A stretch of 64,000 nucleotides of DNA from Labilibaculum euxinicum (GTDB taxonomy: Bacteria > Bacteroidota > Bacteroidia > Bacteroidales > Marinifilaceae). The stretch spans positions 109,480-173,479 of the forward strand of contig NZ_WTCR01000012.1 of assembly GCF_009795715.1 (NCBI RefSeq). Reading direction: 5' to 3'. This document shows, in pieces, positions 25,470 through 34,091 of the stretch. Position 1 is the stretch's first letter, and every line of letters starts with the position of its first letter. The translations under genes and the position numbers were made by a program. The notes below the pieces were generated by a model, which had not been told where the DNA came from, searched no databases, and was given only the letters and a program-made list of their open reading frames with translations.

Positions 25470-26525
25470 ATGCTGTTGAATAAAAATGGAAGATTGTTTT
25501 CGCTCGTATTTGGGATACTATTCCTTCTCATTTGTGGAGTTTTCCTGTTGGATTTGATATACGGAAGTGTAAATATTCCCTTTAAAAAGGTGTTTGCAAT
25601 TCTATATGGTGCTGATGTGAAAAACTCATGGAACTACATCATTTTAAATTTTCGTTTGCCGAAAGCTTTAACTGCCATTTTTGTTGGAGCCGGATTATCG
25701 GTTACAGGCTTAATGATGCAGACACTTTTCAGAAATCCATTGGCAGGACCTTACGTTTTGGGAATTAGTTCCGGAGCAAGTCTGGGAGTTGCTTTAATGG
25801 TAATGGCATCGGCTTTAATGCCGGTTGCTTTTGGTGTAATTTCGGCTTTTCTGGGTAGTTGGGCTTTGGTTGTTGCTGCTGTTTTAGGTGCATCATTAGT
25901 ATTTATGCTGGTTGCTTTGGCCTCTCTTAAAATATCAGATAGTGTTTCATTGCTGATTATCGGGATCATGTTTGGAAGTATTACCGGTGCTGTAGTAAAT
26001 ATTCTGCAGTACTTTAGTGATCCGGAGCAAATACAAAGTTTTATAATATGGACTTTTGGTAGTTTGGCAGGTGTTACATGGACCGAAATGAAAGTAATGG
26101 TACCCATTGTTTTTAGTGGCTTGATCATTGCTTTTTTTCTGATAAAACCATTGGACGCACTTTTGTTGGGCGAGAATTATGCGCGGGGAGTTGGAATATC
26201 AGTTAATAAGACTCGTATAGCCGTTATTATTAGTACGGCATTAATTGCAGGAACATTAACCGCATTTACTGGTCCTATTGCTTTTGTTGGTGTTGCAGTG
26301 CCGCATATTGCACGATCTATTTTCAGAACCGCAAGTCATAAAGTACTAATGCCGGCGGTAATATTAATTGGTGCGGTTATTATGCTTGCTTGTGATATTA
26401 TTTCTCAAATACCTGGAGATCAGAATACATTACCAATTAATTCGGTAACAGCATTGTTTGGAGGGCCGGTTGTAATTTGGGTGATTATGCGTAGTAGAAA
26501 TGTGAAGGCTTCTTTTGCCGGGTAA
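25470..26525 (+). CDS. btuC: FecCD/BtuC-family ABC permease
   Basis: A 351-residue inner-membrane protein with about ten helices. FecCD-family features are clear: LNFRLPKALTAIFVGAGLSVTG, MQTLFRNPLAGPYVLGISSGA and the ATPase-contacting loop GENYARGVGISVNKTR, then FTGPIAFVGVAVPHIARSIF. BtuC assignment rests on the riboswitch and the flanking BtuF and BtuD genes. It overlaps the frame of the next gene only if that gene used a TTG start; with the ATG at 26536 there is a 10-base gap. Confidence 0.9.
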   Translation: MLLNKNGRLFSLVFGILFLLICGVFLLDLIYGSVNIPFKKVFAILYGADVKNSWNYIILNFRLPKALTAIFVGAGLSVTGLMMQTLFRNPLAGPYVLGISSGASLGVALMVMASALMPVAFGVISAFLGSWALVVAAVLGASLVFMLVALASLKISDSVSLLIIGIMFGSITGAVVNILQYFSDPEQIQSFIIWTFGSLAGVTWTEMKVMVPIVFSGLIIAFFLIKPLDALLLGENYARGVGISVNKTRIAVIISTALIAGTLTAFTGPIAFVGVAVPHIARSIFRTASHKVLMPAVILIGAVIMLACDIISQIPGDQNTLPINSVTALFGGPVVIWVIMRSRNVKASFAG

Positions 26526-26535
26526 GGATTGGGTT

Positions 26536-27570
26536 ATGAGTGAAATTAAAGAAGTACAAAAAGACATATTGGTAACTCAGGATCTTTCCATTGGATACAA
26601 GCAAGGGAAAAAGGAACAGCTATGCTTGCTTTCAGATATTAACCTGACAATCAGGCGGGGCGAGATGGTCTGTCTTTTAGGCCCGAACGGAGCGGGTAAA
26701 TCAACTCTTATGCGAACCATTGCCGGTATTCAATCGCCTTTGGCGGGATATACCTTGGTAGAAGGAATTCCTATTCGTGATCGTAATTTTAAAGAGATTG
26801 CCCAATTGCTAAGCATCGTTTTAACTGAGCGAATTAATGTGGGAAACCTGACCGTTTACCATATCGTTTCTTTGGGTCGACATCCTTATACTTCATGGAT
26901 GGGACGTTTATCGGAAGAGGATAACGATAAAATTAAATGGGCATTGGAACAAGTTGGTTTATTGCATTATGCCGATCATTTCATCAATCAGTTGAGTGAT
27001 GGAGAACGGCAACGTGTGATGATCGCCAAGGCTTTGGCGCAGGATACTCCGTTAATCATGCTTGATGAACCTACTGCGCATTTGGATTTACCAAACCGTG
27101 TTGACATCATGAGGTTATTGCATCGTTTGGCTCGTGAAACCAATAAGGCAATTTTACTTTCTACCCACGAATTGGATTTAGCACTTCAGGCTGCAGATGT
27201 TATTTGGCTGATGGCACTGGGGCAGACGATTAAAGTTGGTGCTCCTGAGGATTTGGTTTTGAATGGCAGTATTGAGGAAACTTTCCATAATAAATCCTTC
27301 ATTTTTGATCGGAAAACAGGAAATTTTATTATGAATTACCAAAAGAAGCAAATCATTCAGCTGTTGGGTAACGATGTAATGGGATTCTGGACGCAAAGGG
27401 CATTGTCCCGCGAAGGATATCAGGTTACCTGCGAAGAAGTTGGAAATTGTTCCGTGAAGTTAATTGAAGATTCTATGGAGTGGGAGATTCATAATAATGG
27501 GGAAACACGTAAATGTCAAAGTATACAGGACTTACTAGCTTATCTTAGAACTTCTTTTTCTGTAGATTAA
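26536..27570 (+). CDS. btuD: cobalamin ABC transporter ATPase (BtuD-like) with C-terminal extension
   Basis: A 344-residue ATPase. Walker A GPNGAGKS at residues 49-56, signature LSDGERQRVMIAKAL, Walker B LIMLDEPTAHLD and the H-loop STHELDLAL are all intact, so it is competent for ATP hydrolysis. The ATG at 26536 (MSEIKEVQ) is chosen over the upstream TTG at 26515. After the ~255-residue nucleotide-binding domain comes about 85 residues not found in classical BtuD (MNYQKKQIIQLLGNDVMGFW ... CEEVGNCSVKLIEDSMEWEI), predicted alpha/beta, perhaps a regulatory module. It sits between the permease and the second binding protein. Confidence 0.9.
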   Translation: MSEIKEVQKDILVTQDLSIGYKQGKKEQLCLLSDINLTIRRGEMVCLLGPNGAGKSTLMRTIAGIQSPLAGYTLVEGIPIRDRNFKEIAQLLSIVLTERINVGNLTVYHIVSLGRHPYTSWMGRLSEEDNDKIKWALEQVGLLHYADHFINQLSDGERQRVMIAKALAQDTPLIMLDEPTAHLDLPNRVDIMRLLHRLARETNKAILLSTHELDLALQAADVIWLMALGQTIKVGAPEDLVLNGSIEETFHNKSFIFDRKTGNFIMNYQKKQIIQLLGNDVMGFWTQRALSREGYQVTCEEVGNCSVKLIEDSMEWEIHNNGETRKCQSIQDLLAYLRTSFSVD

Positions 27571-27597
27571 CTCAAAGATCATAAAATAAAAAGTGAA

Positions 27598-28764
27598 ATG
27601 ATACAAAGATTAGCTCTTGTACTGTGTATGTCATGTTTGTATGCTTGTAATCCAAGTAAAACAAGACTGAAAAATGTTGTGTCAGATGTTGAAATTAACA
27701 ATGGTTATGAGTTTACCAGTTCGATATTGTATGCAAAAGGATTTACAATTGAAAAAAAAGAGAATTATAAAAAAATAAGTGTTTATAATCCTTGGAAAGA
27801 GAATGCTGTTTTGCGGGAATATGCTTTAATTCCTAGAAATGAAAGCATTCCTGATAATCTTCCTGATAATCTTATAGTAGTTAAGGTACCCGTAAATTCT
27901 GTGTGCACATTTTCTAATACACATATCGGTTCGATTGTTACGCTTGGTTTGGAGGATAAGTTGTTAGGGATGACACGAGCAGAGAAAGTTTATAATAAAA
28001 GTATCTCGGAAAAAGTAACGAGTGGCGAAATTTCAAATTTAGGCGGAGCACACAATAAGAATATAGATTTTGAGAAAATGATTGATCTGGCGCCGGAATT
28101 AGTTATTTTATCTGCCTTAAATGGGATGAAAGCGGACGAAGGTCAAATGGAAGAGCTTGGCTTTAAATTGGCATATTCCTTGAATTGGATGGAAGAAACC
28201 CCATTGGGAAGAGCTGAATGGTTGAAATTCACAGCTGCTTTTTTTAACAAAGAAAAGATGGCAGACTCTTTATTTAAGCAGATTGAAATAAACTATAAAC
28301 AACTTAAGGCTAAAGTGGTAAGTCTTAAAACTAAACCAAATGTTTTGTTGGGATGGAGTTATAAGGGAATATGGTATGTTCCCGGAGGAAAGAATTATAT
28401 GGTAAGCTATTTGAGGGATGCAGGAGCTAATTATTTTCTTTTTGATGATGAAACAAGAGGGAACATTCCAATGAGTGTAGAATCCGTTTTGGATCAATGC
28501 AGTCAAGCTGATATATGGATTTATCCCGGAACCACTAAAAGTTTAGCTGATATTGAAAATAACGGCGAAATATTTACACAATTTGCGGCCTATCAAAATA
28601 AAGAAATCTACAATATCTACAAAAGATCAAATTCTAATGGAGGGAGTGACTGGTGGGAGACTGGCAGTCTTAGACCGGATCTTGTGTTAAAGGATTTTAT
28701 AAAGGTGCTGCATCCTGATTTATTAGCTCAGGACACAACATATTATATTAATAAGCTGAATTGA
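27598..28764 (+). CDS. BtuF-like substrate-binding lipoprotein, copy 2
   Basis: A 388-residue paralogue of the protein at 24281, with lipobox CLYAC (Cys17). Colinear blocks are easy to see: YAKGFTIEKKENYKKISVYN, FEKMIDLAPELVILSALNG, WMEETPLGRAEWLKFTAAFF, GIWYVPGGKNYMVSYLRDAG and the C-terminal PDLVLKDFIKVLHPDLL. It is 27 bases after btuD and shares the riboswitch-1 transcript. Two binding proteins for one permease/ATPase pair suggest different corrinoid preferences, or that one retains cobamides with other lower ligands; this is inference. Confidence 0.85.
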   Translation: MIQRLALVLCMSCLYACNPSKTRLKNVVSDVEINNGYEFTSSILYAKGFTIEKKENYKKISVYNPWKENAVLREYALIPRNESIPDNLPDNLIVVKVPVNSVCTFSNTHIGSIVTLGLEDKLLGMTRAEKVYNKSISEKVTSGEISNLGGAHNKNIDFEKMIDLAPELVILSALNGMKADEGQMEELGFKLAYSLNWMEETPLGRAEWLKFTAAFFNKEKMADSLFKQIEINYKQLKAKVVSLKTKPNVLLGWSYKGIWYVPGGKNYMVSYLRDAGANYFLFDDETRGNIPMSVESVLDQCSQADIWIYPGTTKSLADIENNGEIFTQFAAYQNKEIYNIYKRSNSNGGSDWWETGSLRPDLVLKDFIKVLHPDLLAQDTTYYINKLN

Positions 28765-28861
28765 TATAATGAACAGTAATATATTGCCTTCATTTTCAGA
28801 GAGGATCAAATAAAGTTTCTTTTATTTCTGTAGAAATTATTTTGTGCAATAAAAAAAATCA

Positions 28862-28869
28862 TACATTTG
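28862..28869 (+). promoter_or_regulatory. -7 box in front of cobalamin riboswitch 2
   Basis: TACATTTG, with TTTG at 28841-28844 (17-nt spacer), directly before the aptamer. Identical box and position to riboswitch 3. Confidence 0.5.
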
Positions 28870-28871
28870 CG

Positions 28872-29060
28872 TCGCATTTGGTATTTTGTTCCTCATTATT
28901 CAGGAATGAAATGAAAAGGGAATTCGGTGAAAATCCGAGACTATACCCGTAGCTGTAAGTTCTAAAAAGAGCTTTTTGAAAGTCCTATGCCACTGTTCCG
29001 ATTTTGGAATGGGAAGGCCTCAAAAAGTAGAACAAGTCAGAAGACCTGCCTTTGCAATCA
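28872..29060 (+). ncRNA. cobalamin riboswitch 2
   Basis: The aptamer reads GGGAATTCGGTGAAAATCCG, ACCCGTAGCTGTAAG, TGCCACTGTTCCGA, GGGAAGGCC and GTCAGAAGACCTGCC; GCATTTGG near the start can pair with the CC-TTTGC at the end as P1. It precedes the first TonB receptor by about 170 bases. An apparent 67-codon frame at 28976-29179 lies within it and is not a gene. Confidence 0.93.
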
Positions 29061-29232
29061 ATTTTAAGTCATTGCTTTCGGGAAAAAGAGCAAGTGAACG
29101 AAAACTTTATCGAACATTGATACAAGGATTGATCTGCCATAACCGGTCCTCCATGTCATGTTGCGAAATTTTCTTTTAGCTCCCTGTCTGCATTGCATTG
29201 GTTAAACTTATTTTCATTTATTCTTAAAAAAC

Positions 29233-31356
29233 ATGAAAAGAACATTTTTAACGGCTTTTGCATTGCTGTCACTATTAAATTCTGCAGTAAAAGCTGATGA
29301 GATTCCAAATCCTGCCAAAGATACAACGGCAGTGAAACACCTGAATTTATCAGAAGTTAAGATTAACGCATCACGTGTAAATGCAAAAATGAAGGATCTT
29401 CCTCAAAAGGTTGAGGTGGTTACGCGAAGAATGATTGAAGCGACTCCTGCAGTTGATATGGGTGAGTTGTTAAAGAAGACTGCCGGTGTTGATATTATTC
29501 AATATCCTGGAATCTCTTCAGCTGTTAGTATGAGGGGTTTTGCACCATCTACATCAAACAAATACAATGTGATTTTAATTGATGGCAAACCTGCAGGAAC
29601 TACCAATATTGCAACAATAGATATGTCGAATGTAGAGCGGGTTGAAATTTTAAAAGGCCCTTTTTCAGCACAATATGGCTCTTCGGCTATGGCCGGAGTA
29701 ATCAATATTGTTACCAAAGAGAGTACGCAAAGTATTACCGGAAATGCAAGTGTTTCTTACGGAAGCTTCGAAACATATACAGGTAGTTTAAATGCCGGTG
29801 GTGCTTTATCTGAATCTATGGATTTTGATGTGAGCTACAATTACCAAAAACAAGGAAAGGATTATGAAATTGGGAAAAATAATATTTATGATAAGGATTA
29901 TGCAGAAACCATATTAGATCCAACTACCTACGGTGAGAAAATGGAGCACTCGCAATTCGAAAGACAGAATGCAAGTGCACGTTTAGGTTTTATTTTAGAT
30001 GAGAACTGGAAAATCAATATACATCAGTCGGTGTTTATTGCCAATGATGTTGAAACACCAGGTTCTTTTTGGCATGTGAATGGTATGAATTCAAAAGATA
30101 TGAATAAGTATACAACAAGTGCGGATGTACTGGGAAAAATAGGAAATCATAAGCTTAGTTTATCACCTTTTCATACAAAAGAAGAATCAACTACGTTCAA
30201 TTCTAAATATGGAGATACAGAAAATATTCATAAAAATTACGGTTTTATTCTTCAGGATGCTTTTAAAGTAGGAGAGCACTCTTTTGCTTTTGGTATCGAT
30301 AATAAAAATGATGTTTCCGAAAGTAATAAATGGAATACTTTGGGTGATGTTACAGCCCCTTCTACTCCAAAATATAAAAATGTATCGACTGGTATTTTTG
30401 GTCAGGTAAATACAAATACTTTCGATGGAAAATTGAATATTGCCATAGGAGCGAGATATGATTTGGTGAAATTGAAATTGGAAGCAGACGATTTATTAGG
30501 AAATGAAGCAAGTTCAGAGGAATACAACGTGTTTACGCAAAATGTGGGGGTAAAATATGAATTTCTTGAAGGATTAGCGGTTCATTCAAGTTGGGGAAAT
30601 GCATTTTATGCTCCTGATGCTTTTCAAAAGGCAGGAATGTATACCACTGCATATGGAACCACAAAGGGAAATCCAAATTTGAAGGATGAGCAAAGTAATA
30701 CTTTTGATGTTGGATTTGAATATAAGAATTTTGGGAAAGGATTTAATTTCGATTTTACTTATTTTAAAACACATCATAATAACATGATCGTTAGTTATTC
30801 TGTAGACCCGGATGGCACAGCCTACAATGGTGATGAGTATAAAACATACAAAAATGCCAATTTTGCCGATATGGATGGAATTGAAATTGAATCATCATTT
30901 GATTTTGGCGCATTGGCAGACTACAATTATTCCTTGAAACTATATGCAAATTATACTCATATCATTGATGCGATAGTAACTCAGCGAGTGAAACAAACTG
31001 ATGGAACTTATAAAAATGAAGAAAGTCAGATGAGATATGTTCGCGATAATAATGCCAATTTCGGTATCGAATTCGATAATTTGAATGGGTTTTCTACTCG
31101 TTTAAATGCGCGTTATATTGGTCATAGATATGAAGATAATTGGTATACATATTATCCAATTCGTACTAATGTTACTGAAAAAGTTCTTCGTCACCCGGTT
31201 TCAATGGTATTTGATTATTCAGCAAGCTATACAATTAAAGAAAAATATACCATTGGTTTGTCGGTATCTAACTTATTGGATGAAAACTATACCGAAAAAG
31301 ATGGATACAATATGCCGGGTAGGGCAATAACTGCTAAGTTCGGTTATAAATTCTAA
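29233..31356 (+). CDS. btuB: TonB-dependent corrinoid receptor (BtuB-like), copy 1
   Basis: A 707-residue outer-membrane receptor with a signal peptide (MKRTFLTAFALLSLLNSAVKA). The plug domain spans about residues 50-160: KVEVVTRRMIEATP, GELLKKTAGVDIIQYPGISS, MRGFAPSTSNKYNVILIDGK and VERVEILKGPFSAQYGSSAM with the typical GVINIVTK end. The 22-strand barrel follows, ending in GLSVSNLLDENYTEKDGYN and a terminal Phe. A cobalamin riboswitch directly upstream gives the substrate class. The end of this gene is repeated as a fragment at 31656-31763, showing a past second copy. Confidence 0.9.
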   Translation: MKRTFLTAFALLSLLNSAVKADEIPNPAKDTTAVKHLNLSEVKINASRVNAKMKDLPQKVEVVTRRMIEATPAVDMGELLKKTAGVDIIQYPGISSAVSMRGFAPSTSNKYNVILIDGKPAGTTNIATIDMSNVERVEILKGPFSAQYGSSAMAGVINIVTKESTQSITGNASVSYGSFETYTGSLNAGGALSESMDFDVSYNYQKQGKDYEIGKNNIYDKDYAETILDPTTYGEKMEHSQFERQNASARLGFILDENWKINIHQSVFIANDVETPGSFWHVNGMNSKDMNKYTTSADVLGKIGNHKLSLSPFHTKEESTTFNSKYGDTENIHKNYGFILQDAFKVGEHSFAFGIDNKNDVSESNKWNTLGDVTAPSTPKYKNVSTGIFGQVNTNTFDGKLNIAIGARYDLVKLKLEADDLLGNEASSEEYNVFTQNVGVKYEFLEGLAVHSSWGNAFYAPDAFQKAGMYTTAYGTTKGNPNLKDEQSNTFDVGFEYKNFGKGFNFDFTYFKTHHNNMIVSYSVDPDGTAYNGDEYKTYKNANFADMDGIEIESSFDFGALADYNYSLKLYANYTHIIDAIVTQRVKQTDGTYKNEESQMRYVRDNNANFGIEFDNLNGFSTRLNARYIGHRYEDNWYTYYPIRTNVTEKVLRHPVSMVFDYSASYTIKEKYTIGLSVSNLLDENYTEKDGYNMPGRAITAKFGYKF

Positions 31357-31366
31357 AGGATAACAT

Positions 31367-31660
31367 GTAAGCTTACACGTATCGTTTTCCAATAATAAAA
31401 TGATCTATGTAAGCTTACATGGCACATTATCAGAAAAAGAAATGGTGTTTGTTTCCTTACAAAGCATACTTTCGAAAAAAGAAATAGCAATTGTAAGCTT
31501 GCATGCTATACTTTCTAAAAAGAAAATGGTAATTGCAACCTTACACAGTATACTTTTAAAAAGAAAAGTGGTAGTTGTAAGCTTACACGGTATACTTTTT
31601 AAAAAGGAAATGGTAATTGTAAGCTTACAAAGCATACTTTTTAAAAAACAGATATATTTT
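31367..31660. repeat. 42-bp tandem repeat, seven units in exact register
   Basis: GTAAGCTTAC-type boxes begin at 31367, 31409, 31451, 31493, 31535, 31577 and 31619, each exactly 42 bases apart. Every unit combines a palindrome GTAAGCTTAC, a GTATAC or GCATAC box and a TTTTTAAAAA-like centre. Because 42 is a multiple of three, both strands show long open frames with 14-residue repeats; these are a consequence of the period rather than evidence of a gene. Confidence 0.9.
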
Positions 31661-31763
31661 GGGACTAATATTGTCAAATTTGCTTGGTGAAAATTACACC
31701 GAAAAAGATGGTTATAATATGTATGGTCGATTGATAACAGTCAAATTTGCTTATCGATTCTAA
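31656..31763 (+). pseudogene. C-terminal remnant of another TonB receptor
   Basis: Reads SNLLGENYTEKDGYNMYGRL and ends VKFAYRF before TAA at 31761-31763. The complete receptor upstream ends SNLLDENYTEKDGYNMPGRA ... FGYKF, so this is a diverged second copy of the last ~35 codons. It starts in the middle of a strand and directly abuts the 42-bp array. Confidence 0.85.
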
Positions 31764-31783
31764 AACAATTTTTATTCAGTATA

Positions 31784-31820
31784 AAAGGGGTGTTCCAGTT
31801 TTGGAATGTCCCTTTTTTTA
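31784..31820 (+). terminator. hairpin terminator after the receptor remnant
   Basis: AAAAGGGGTGTTCCA (31783-31797) pairs with TTGGAATGTCCCTTTT through 12 Watson-Crick and three G-T pairs and runs into a T-tract. It probably once ended the lost receptor and now ends the btuB copy-1 transcript. Confidence 0.75.
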
Positions 31821-31910
31821 TTGTTTACCGGTTATTAGTGGTTGATTTGCAATGTGTTTTATAATATTTTATAAATAAGAGATTCCTAAATCTGATTTTG
31901 ATTTTTTTTA

Positions 31911-31918
31911 TACATTTG
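31911..31918 (+). promoter_or_regulatory. -7 box in front of cobalamin riboswitch 3
   Basis: TACATTTG followed by CAATGCAATTGG, the first arm of the aptamer. The same box precedes riboswitch 2. Confidence 0.5.
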
Positions 31919-32108
31919 CAATGCAATTGGTTCTCATATATCTGAATTAATCAGATAGAGATGAAAAGGGAATCCGGTTAAAGTCCGGAACTGTTCCCGT
32001 AGCTGTAAGCTCAGAAAAATGCTTTTTCACCACAATGCCACTGTTCCGATACCTCGGGATGGGAAGGCCGAAAAAGTTGAGTAAGTCAGAAGACCTGCCA
32101 ATGCAAAC
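31919..32108 (+). ncRNA. cobalamin riboswitch 3
   Basis: GGGAATCCGGTTAAAGTCCG, TTCCCGTAGCTGTAAGC, ATGCCACTGTTCCGA, GGGAAGGCC and GTCAGAAGACCTGCC are all present; GCAATTGG near the start pairs with CCAATGC at the end. It leads the second receptor and the BtuG-like gene. Confidence 0.93.
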
Positions 32109-32206
32109 TTAATTTTCAAAACATTCGGAGAAGATGTTTGGAAGACGATTGAATCATCTATTTCTTTTGTTCTGTCCTTGTGTTTTCTTCTTTATCAAAT
32201 TATAAG

Positions 32207-34081
32207 ATGAAGTTGAAATTTTTATTTACAGTAATTGTAAGCTTTTTGAGTTTCGGTGTTTGGTCGCAAACCTTAGGTGTGGATACCATCCAGATTGAAT
32301 CCATTGATATTGTGGCACCAAGACTTCAACATTTTTCTTCCACCGAAAAAACTGTGCAAATTGATTCTATTCTTATCCAGAGGTACGATGGAAAGGATTT
32401 GTCGAGCTTACTTCAGAAAACATCTTTGGTAAATATTTCTTCAAATGGTGCGTTTGGGGCTCTTGCTACGGCTGGGATGCGGGGTGCATCAGGAACACAT
32501 ACATCTGTGAATTGGAATGGGATTCCTGTTAATTCATTAACAACAGGTTCGGCAGATTTATCTTTAATAAATGCAGGTTCTTTTGATCAAGTTCAGGTGA
32601 TATACGGCGCCGTAGGATCTTTATATGGTTCTGGAACATTGGGTGGTGCTATTGAATTGTCAAATAAACCCGATTGGAAGAAAAAGTCGGAAATAGGATT
32701 GAGTTCTGAAATAGGCAGCTTCTCAAATTATAAAACAAAACTACACAGTAAGTATTCTAATAGTTGGATTTCATATACAGCTCAGGCATTTTTTCAGTAT
32801 GGGAAGAATGATTTTACTTATACTGACAAATATGATTTTGACTCTCCGACTGAGAGACTTACCAATAATGAAAATAGAGCTTATGGTACAATTCACGATT
32901 TACATTTAAAACTAAATAATCATTTTATTGATTTAGGAGCTTGGTATCAAGCAAAAAAGAAAAATATAGCTGGTTTAATGGGAATTGGAAAACCCTTCAG
33001 TCATCAACAACAAAGAGATTCTTCATTAAAAGTGTATTTAGGCTGGAAGACTTTAGTTGGGAAATTTAGAGTTGAAGCCAAAACAGCTTACCTGTATGAT
33101 TATTTAAAATACACAGACGGTTATACTTCCGAAATATCATCGGAAAGAGTATTAAATGACGCAAATTTGCGTTATTATTTGAATAGTAAATTTAGTTTGG
33201 ATGTAAATGGCAAATATTCTTGGTTGAAAGGGGAAACCAATAATTACGAGAAAGAAGAAAATGAATCAAGGTTGACTGTTGCAGGAAAGTATTCTCCCAA
33301 TTTCGGTACTTTTATATTTACGTTTGGTAGAGAATGGAGTTCCGAAGTTAATCCCCCTGAAATGTACTCCTTTAGTTCATTATTACATATAATATCCAAT
33401 GTTATTGATTTGCGTGTTAAAGCAGGTACCCATTATCGACGACCTACCTTTAATGAAAGGTACTGGCAACCTGGGGGTAATGAAAATATAAAATCGGAAG
33501 AAGGCTGGAGCGCAGACTTAGGTCTGGCCTTTTTATCTTACTCTACTAATTATGGAGAATTTAATGCAGATTTAAGTTTGTATCACTCTAAAAATAAGAA
33601 TGCTATATCGTGGCGACCTACTGGATCATTCTGGAGTCCTCAAAATACTGGACAGATGATAAGTAGAGGAGTTGAATTGGAATTGAATCATATCTTAAAC
33701 GTTGGGAGCGATAGAATTCATACATCATTAAAATATGCTTACAATGATGCTTACAACAACGATAAATTCAGTGATGATTATAAGCAAACAATGGCTTATC
33801 GTCCTCATCATATAACTAAAATTCTGAGTGATCTTATTCATGAAAAATGGGATGCTGGAATAATAGCAACGTTTAGATCACATTCACAAAACTGGGAAGA
33901 GCAAGAAGTTGAAGGGAATTTTTTACTTGATGTGAATGCAGGTTATCTATTTGAAACTGGTTTAGCTAAAATCAAGTTGACAGGGAGAATTGAGAATTTA
34001 CTAGATAAATCTTATGAGTTGGTTAAGTATTACCCCATGCCTGGCCGAGCTTATTATTTGGGGCTTAATGTAATTTTCTAA
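32207..34081 (+). CDS. btuB: TonB-dependent corrinoid receptor (BtuB-like), copy 2
   Basis: A 624-residue outer-membrane receptor; the ATG at 32207 gives a clean signal peptide (MKLKFLFTVIVSFLSFGVWS), whereas the frame is open to 32180. The plug is readable: RYDGKDLSSLLQKTSLVNIS, MRGASGTHTSVNWNGIPVNS and VQVIYGAVGSLYGSGTLGGA. The barrel ends GRIENLLDKSYELVKYYPMP and a terminal Phe. It is clearly different in sequence from copy 1, so the two are not a recent duplication. The BtuG-like gene follows after 10 bases, as in the known BtuB-BtuG pairs of Bacteroides. Confidence 0.9.
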   Translation: MKLKFLFTVIVSFLSFGVWSQTLGVDTIQIESIDIVAPRLQHFSSTEKTVQIDSILIQRYDGKDLSSLLQKTSLVNISSNGAFGALATAGMRGASGTHTSVNWNGIPVNSLTTGSADLSLINAGSFDQVQVIYGAVGSLYGSGTLGGAIELSNKPDWKKKSEIGLSSEIGSFSNYKTKLHSKYSNSWISYTAQAFFQYGKNDFTYTDKYDFDSPTERLTNNENRAYGTIHDLHLKLNNHFIDLGAWYQAKKKNIAGLMGIGKPFSHQQQRDSSLKVYLGWKTLVGKFRVEAKTAYLYDYLKYTDGYTSEISSERVLNDANLRYYLNSKFSLDVNGKYSWLKGETNNYEKEENESRLTVAGKYSPNFGTFIFTFGREWSSEVNPPEMYSFSSLLHIISNVIDLRVKAGTHYRRPTFNERYWQPGGNENIKSEEGWSADLGLAFLSYSTNYGEFNADLSLYHSKNKNAISWRPTGSFWSPQNTGQMISRGVELELNHILNVGSDRIHTSLKYAYNDAYNNDKFSDDYKQTMAYRPHHITKILSDLIHEKWDAGIIATFRSHSQNWEEQEVEGNFLLDVNAGYLFETGLAKIKLTGRIENLLDKSYELVKYYPMPGRAYYLGLNVIF

Positions 34082-34091
34082 TATCGTAACT

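Noticed and set aside
28976..29179. 67-codon plus-strand frame
   Set aside because: It lies inside and just behind cobalamin riboswitch 2; the sequence is explained by the aptamer.
31367..31660. CRISPR array
   Set aside because: The units are contiguous and diverge gradually; there are no unique spacers between identical repeats and no cas genes.
31400..31690. Open frames of 96 (plus) and 90 (minus) codons with 14-residue repeats
   Set aside because: They cover the 42-bp array; a period divisible by three keeps several frames open on both strands. No start context, no signal or fold.
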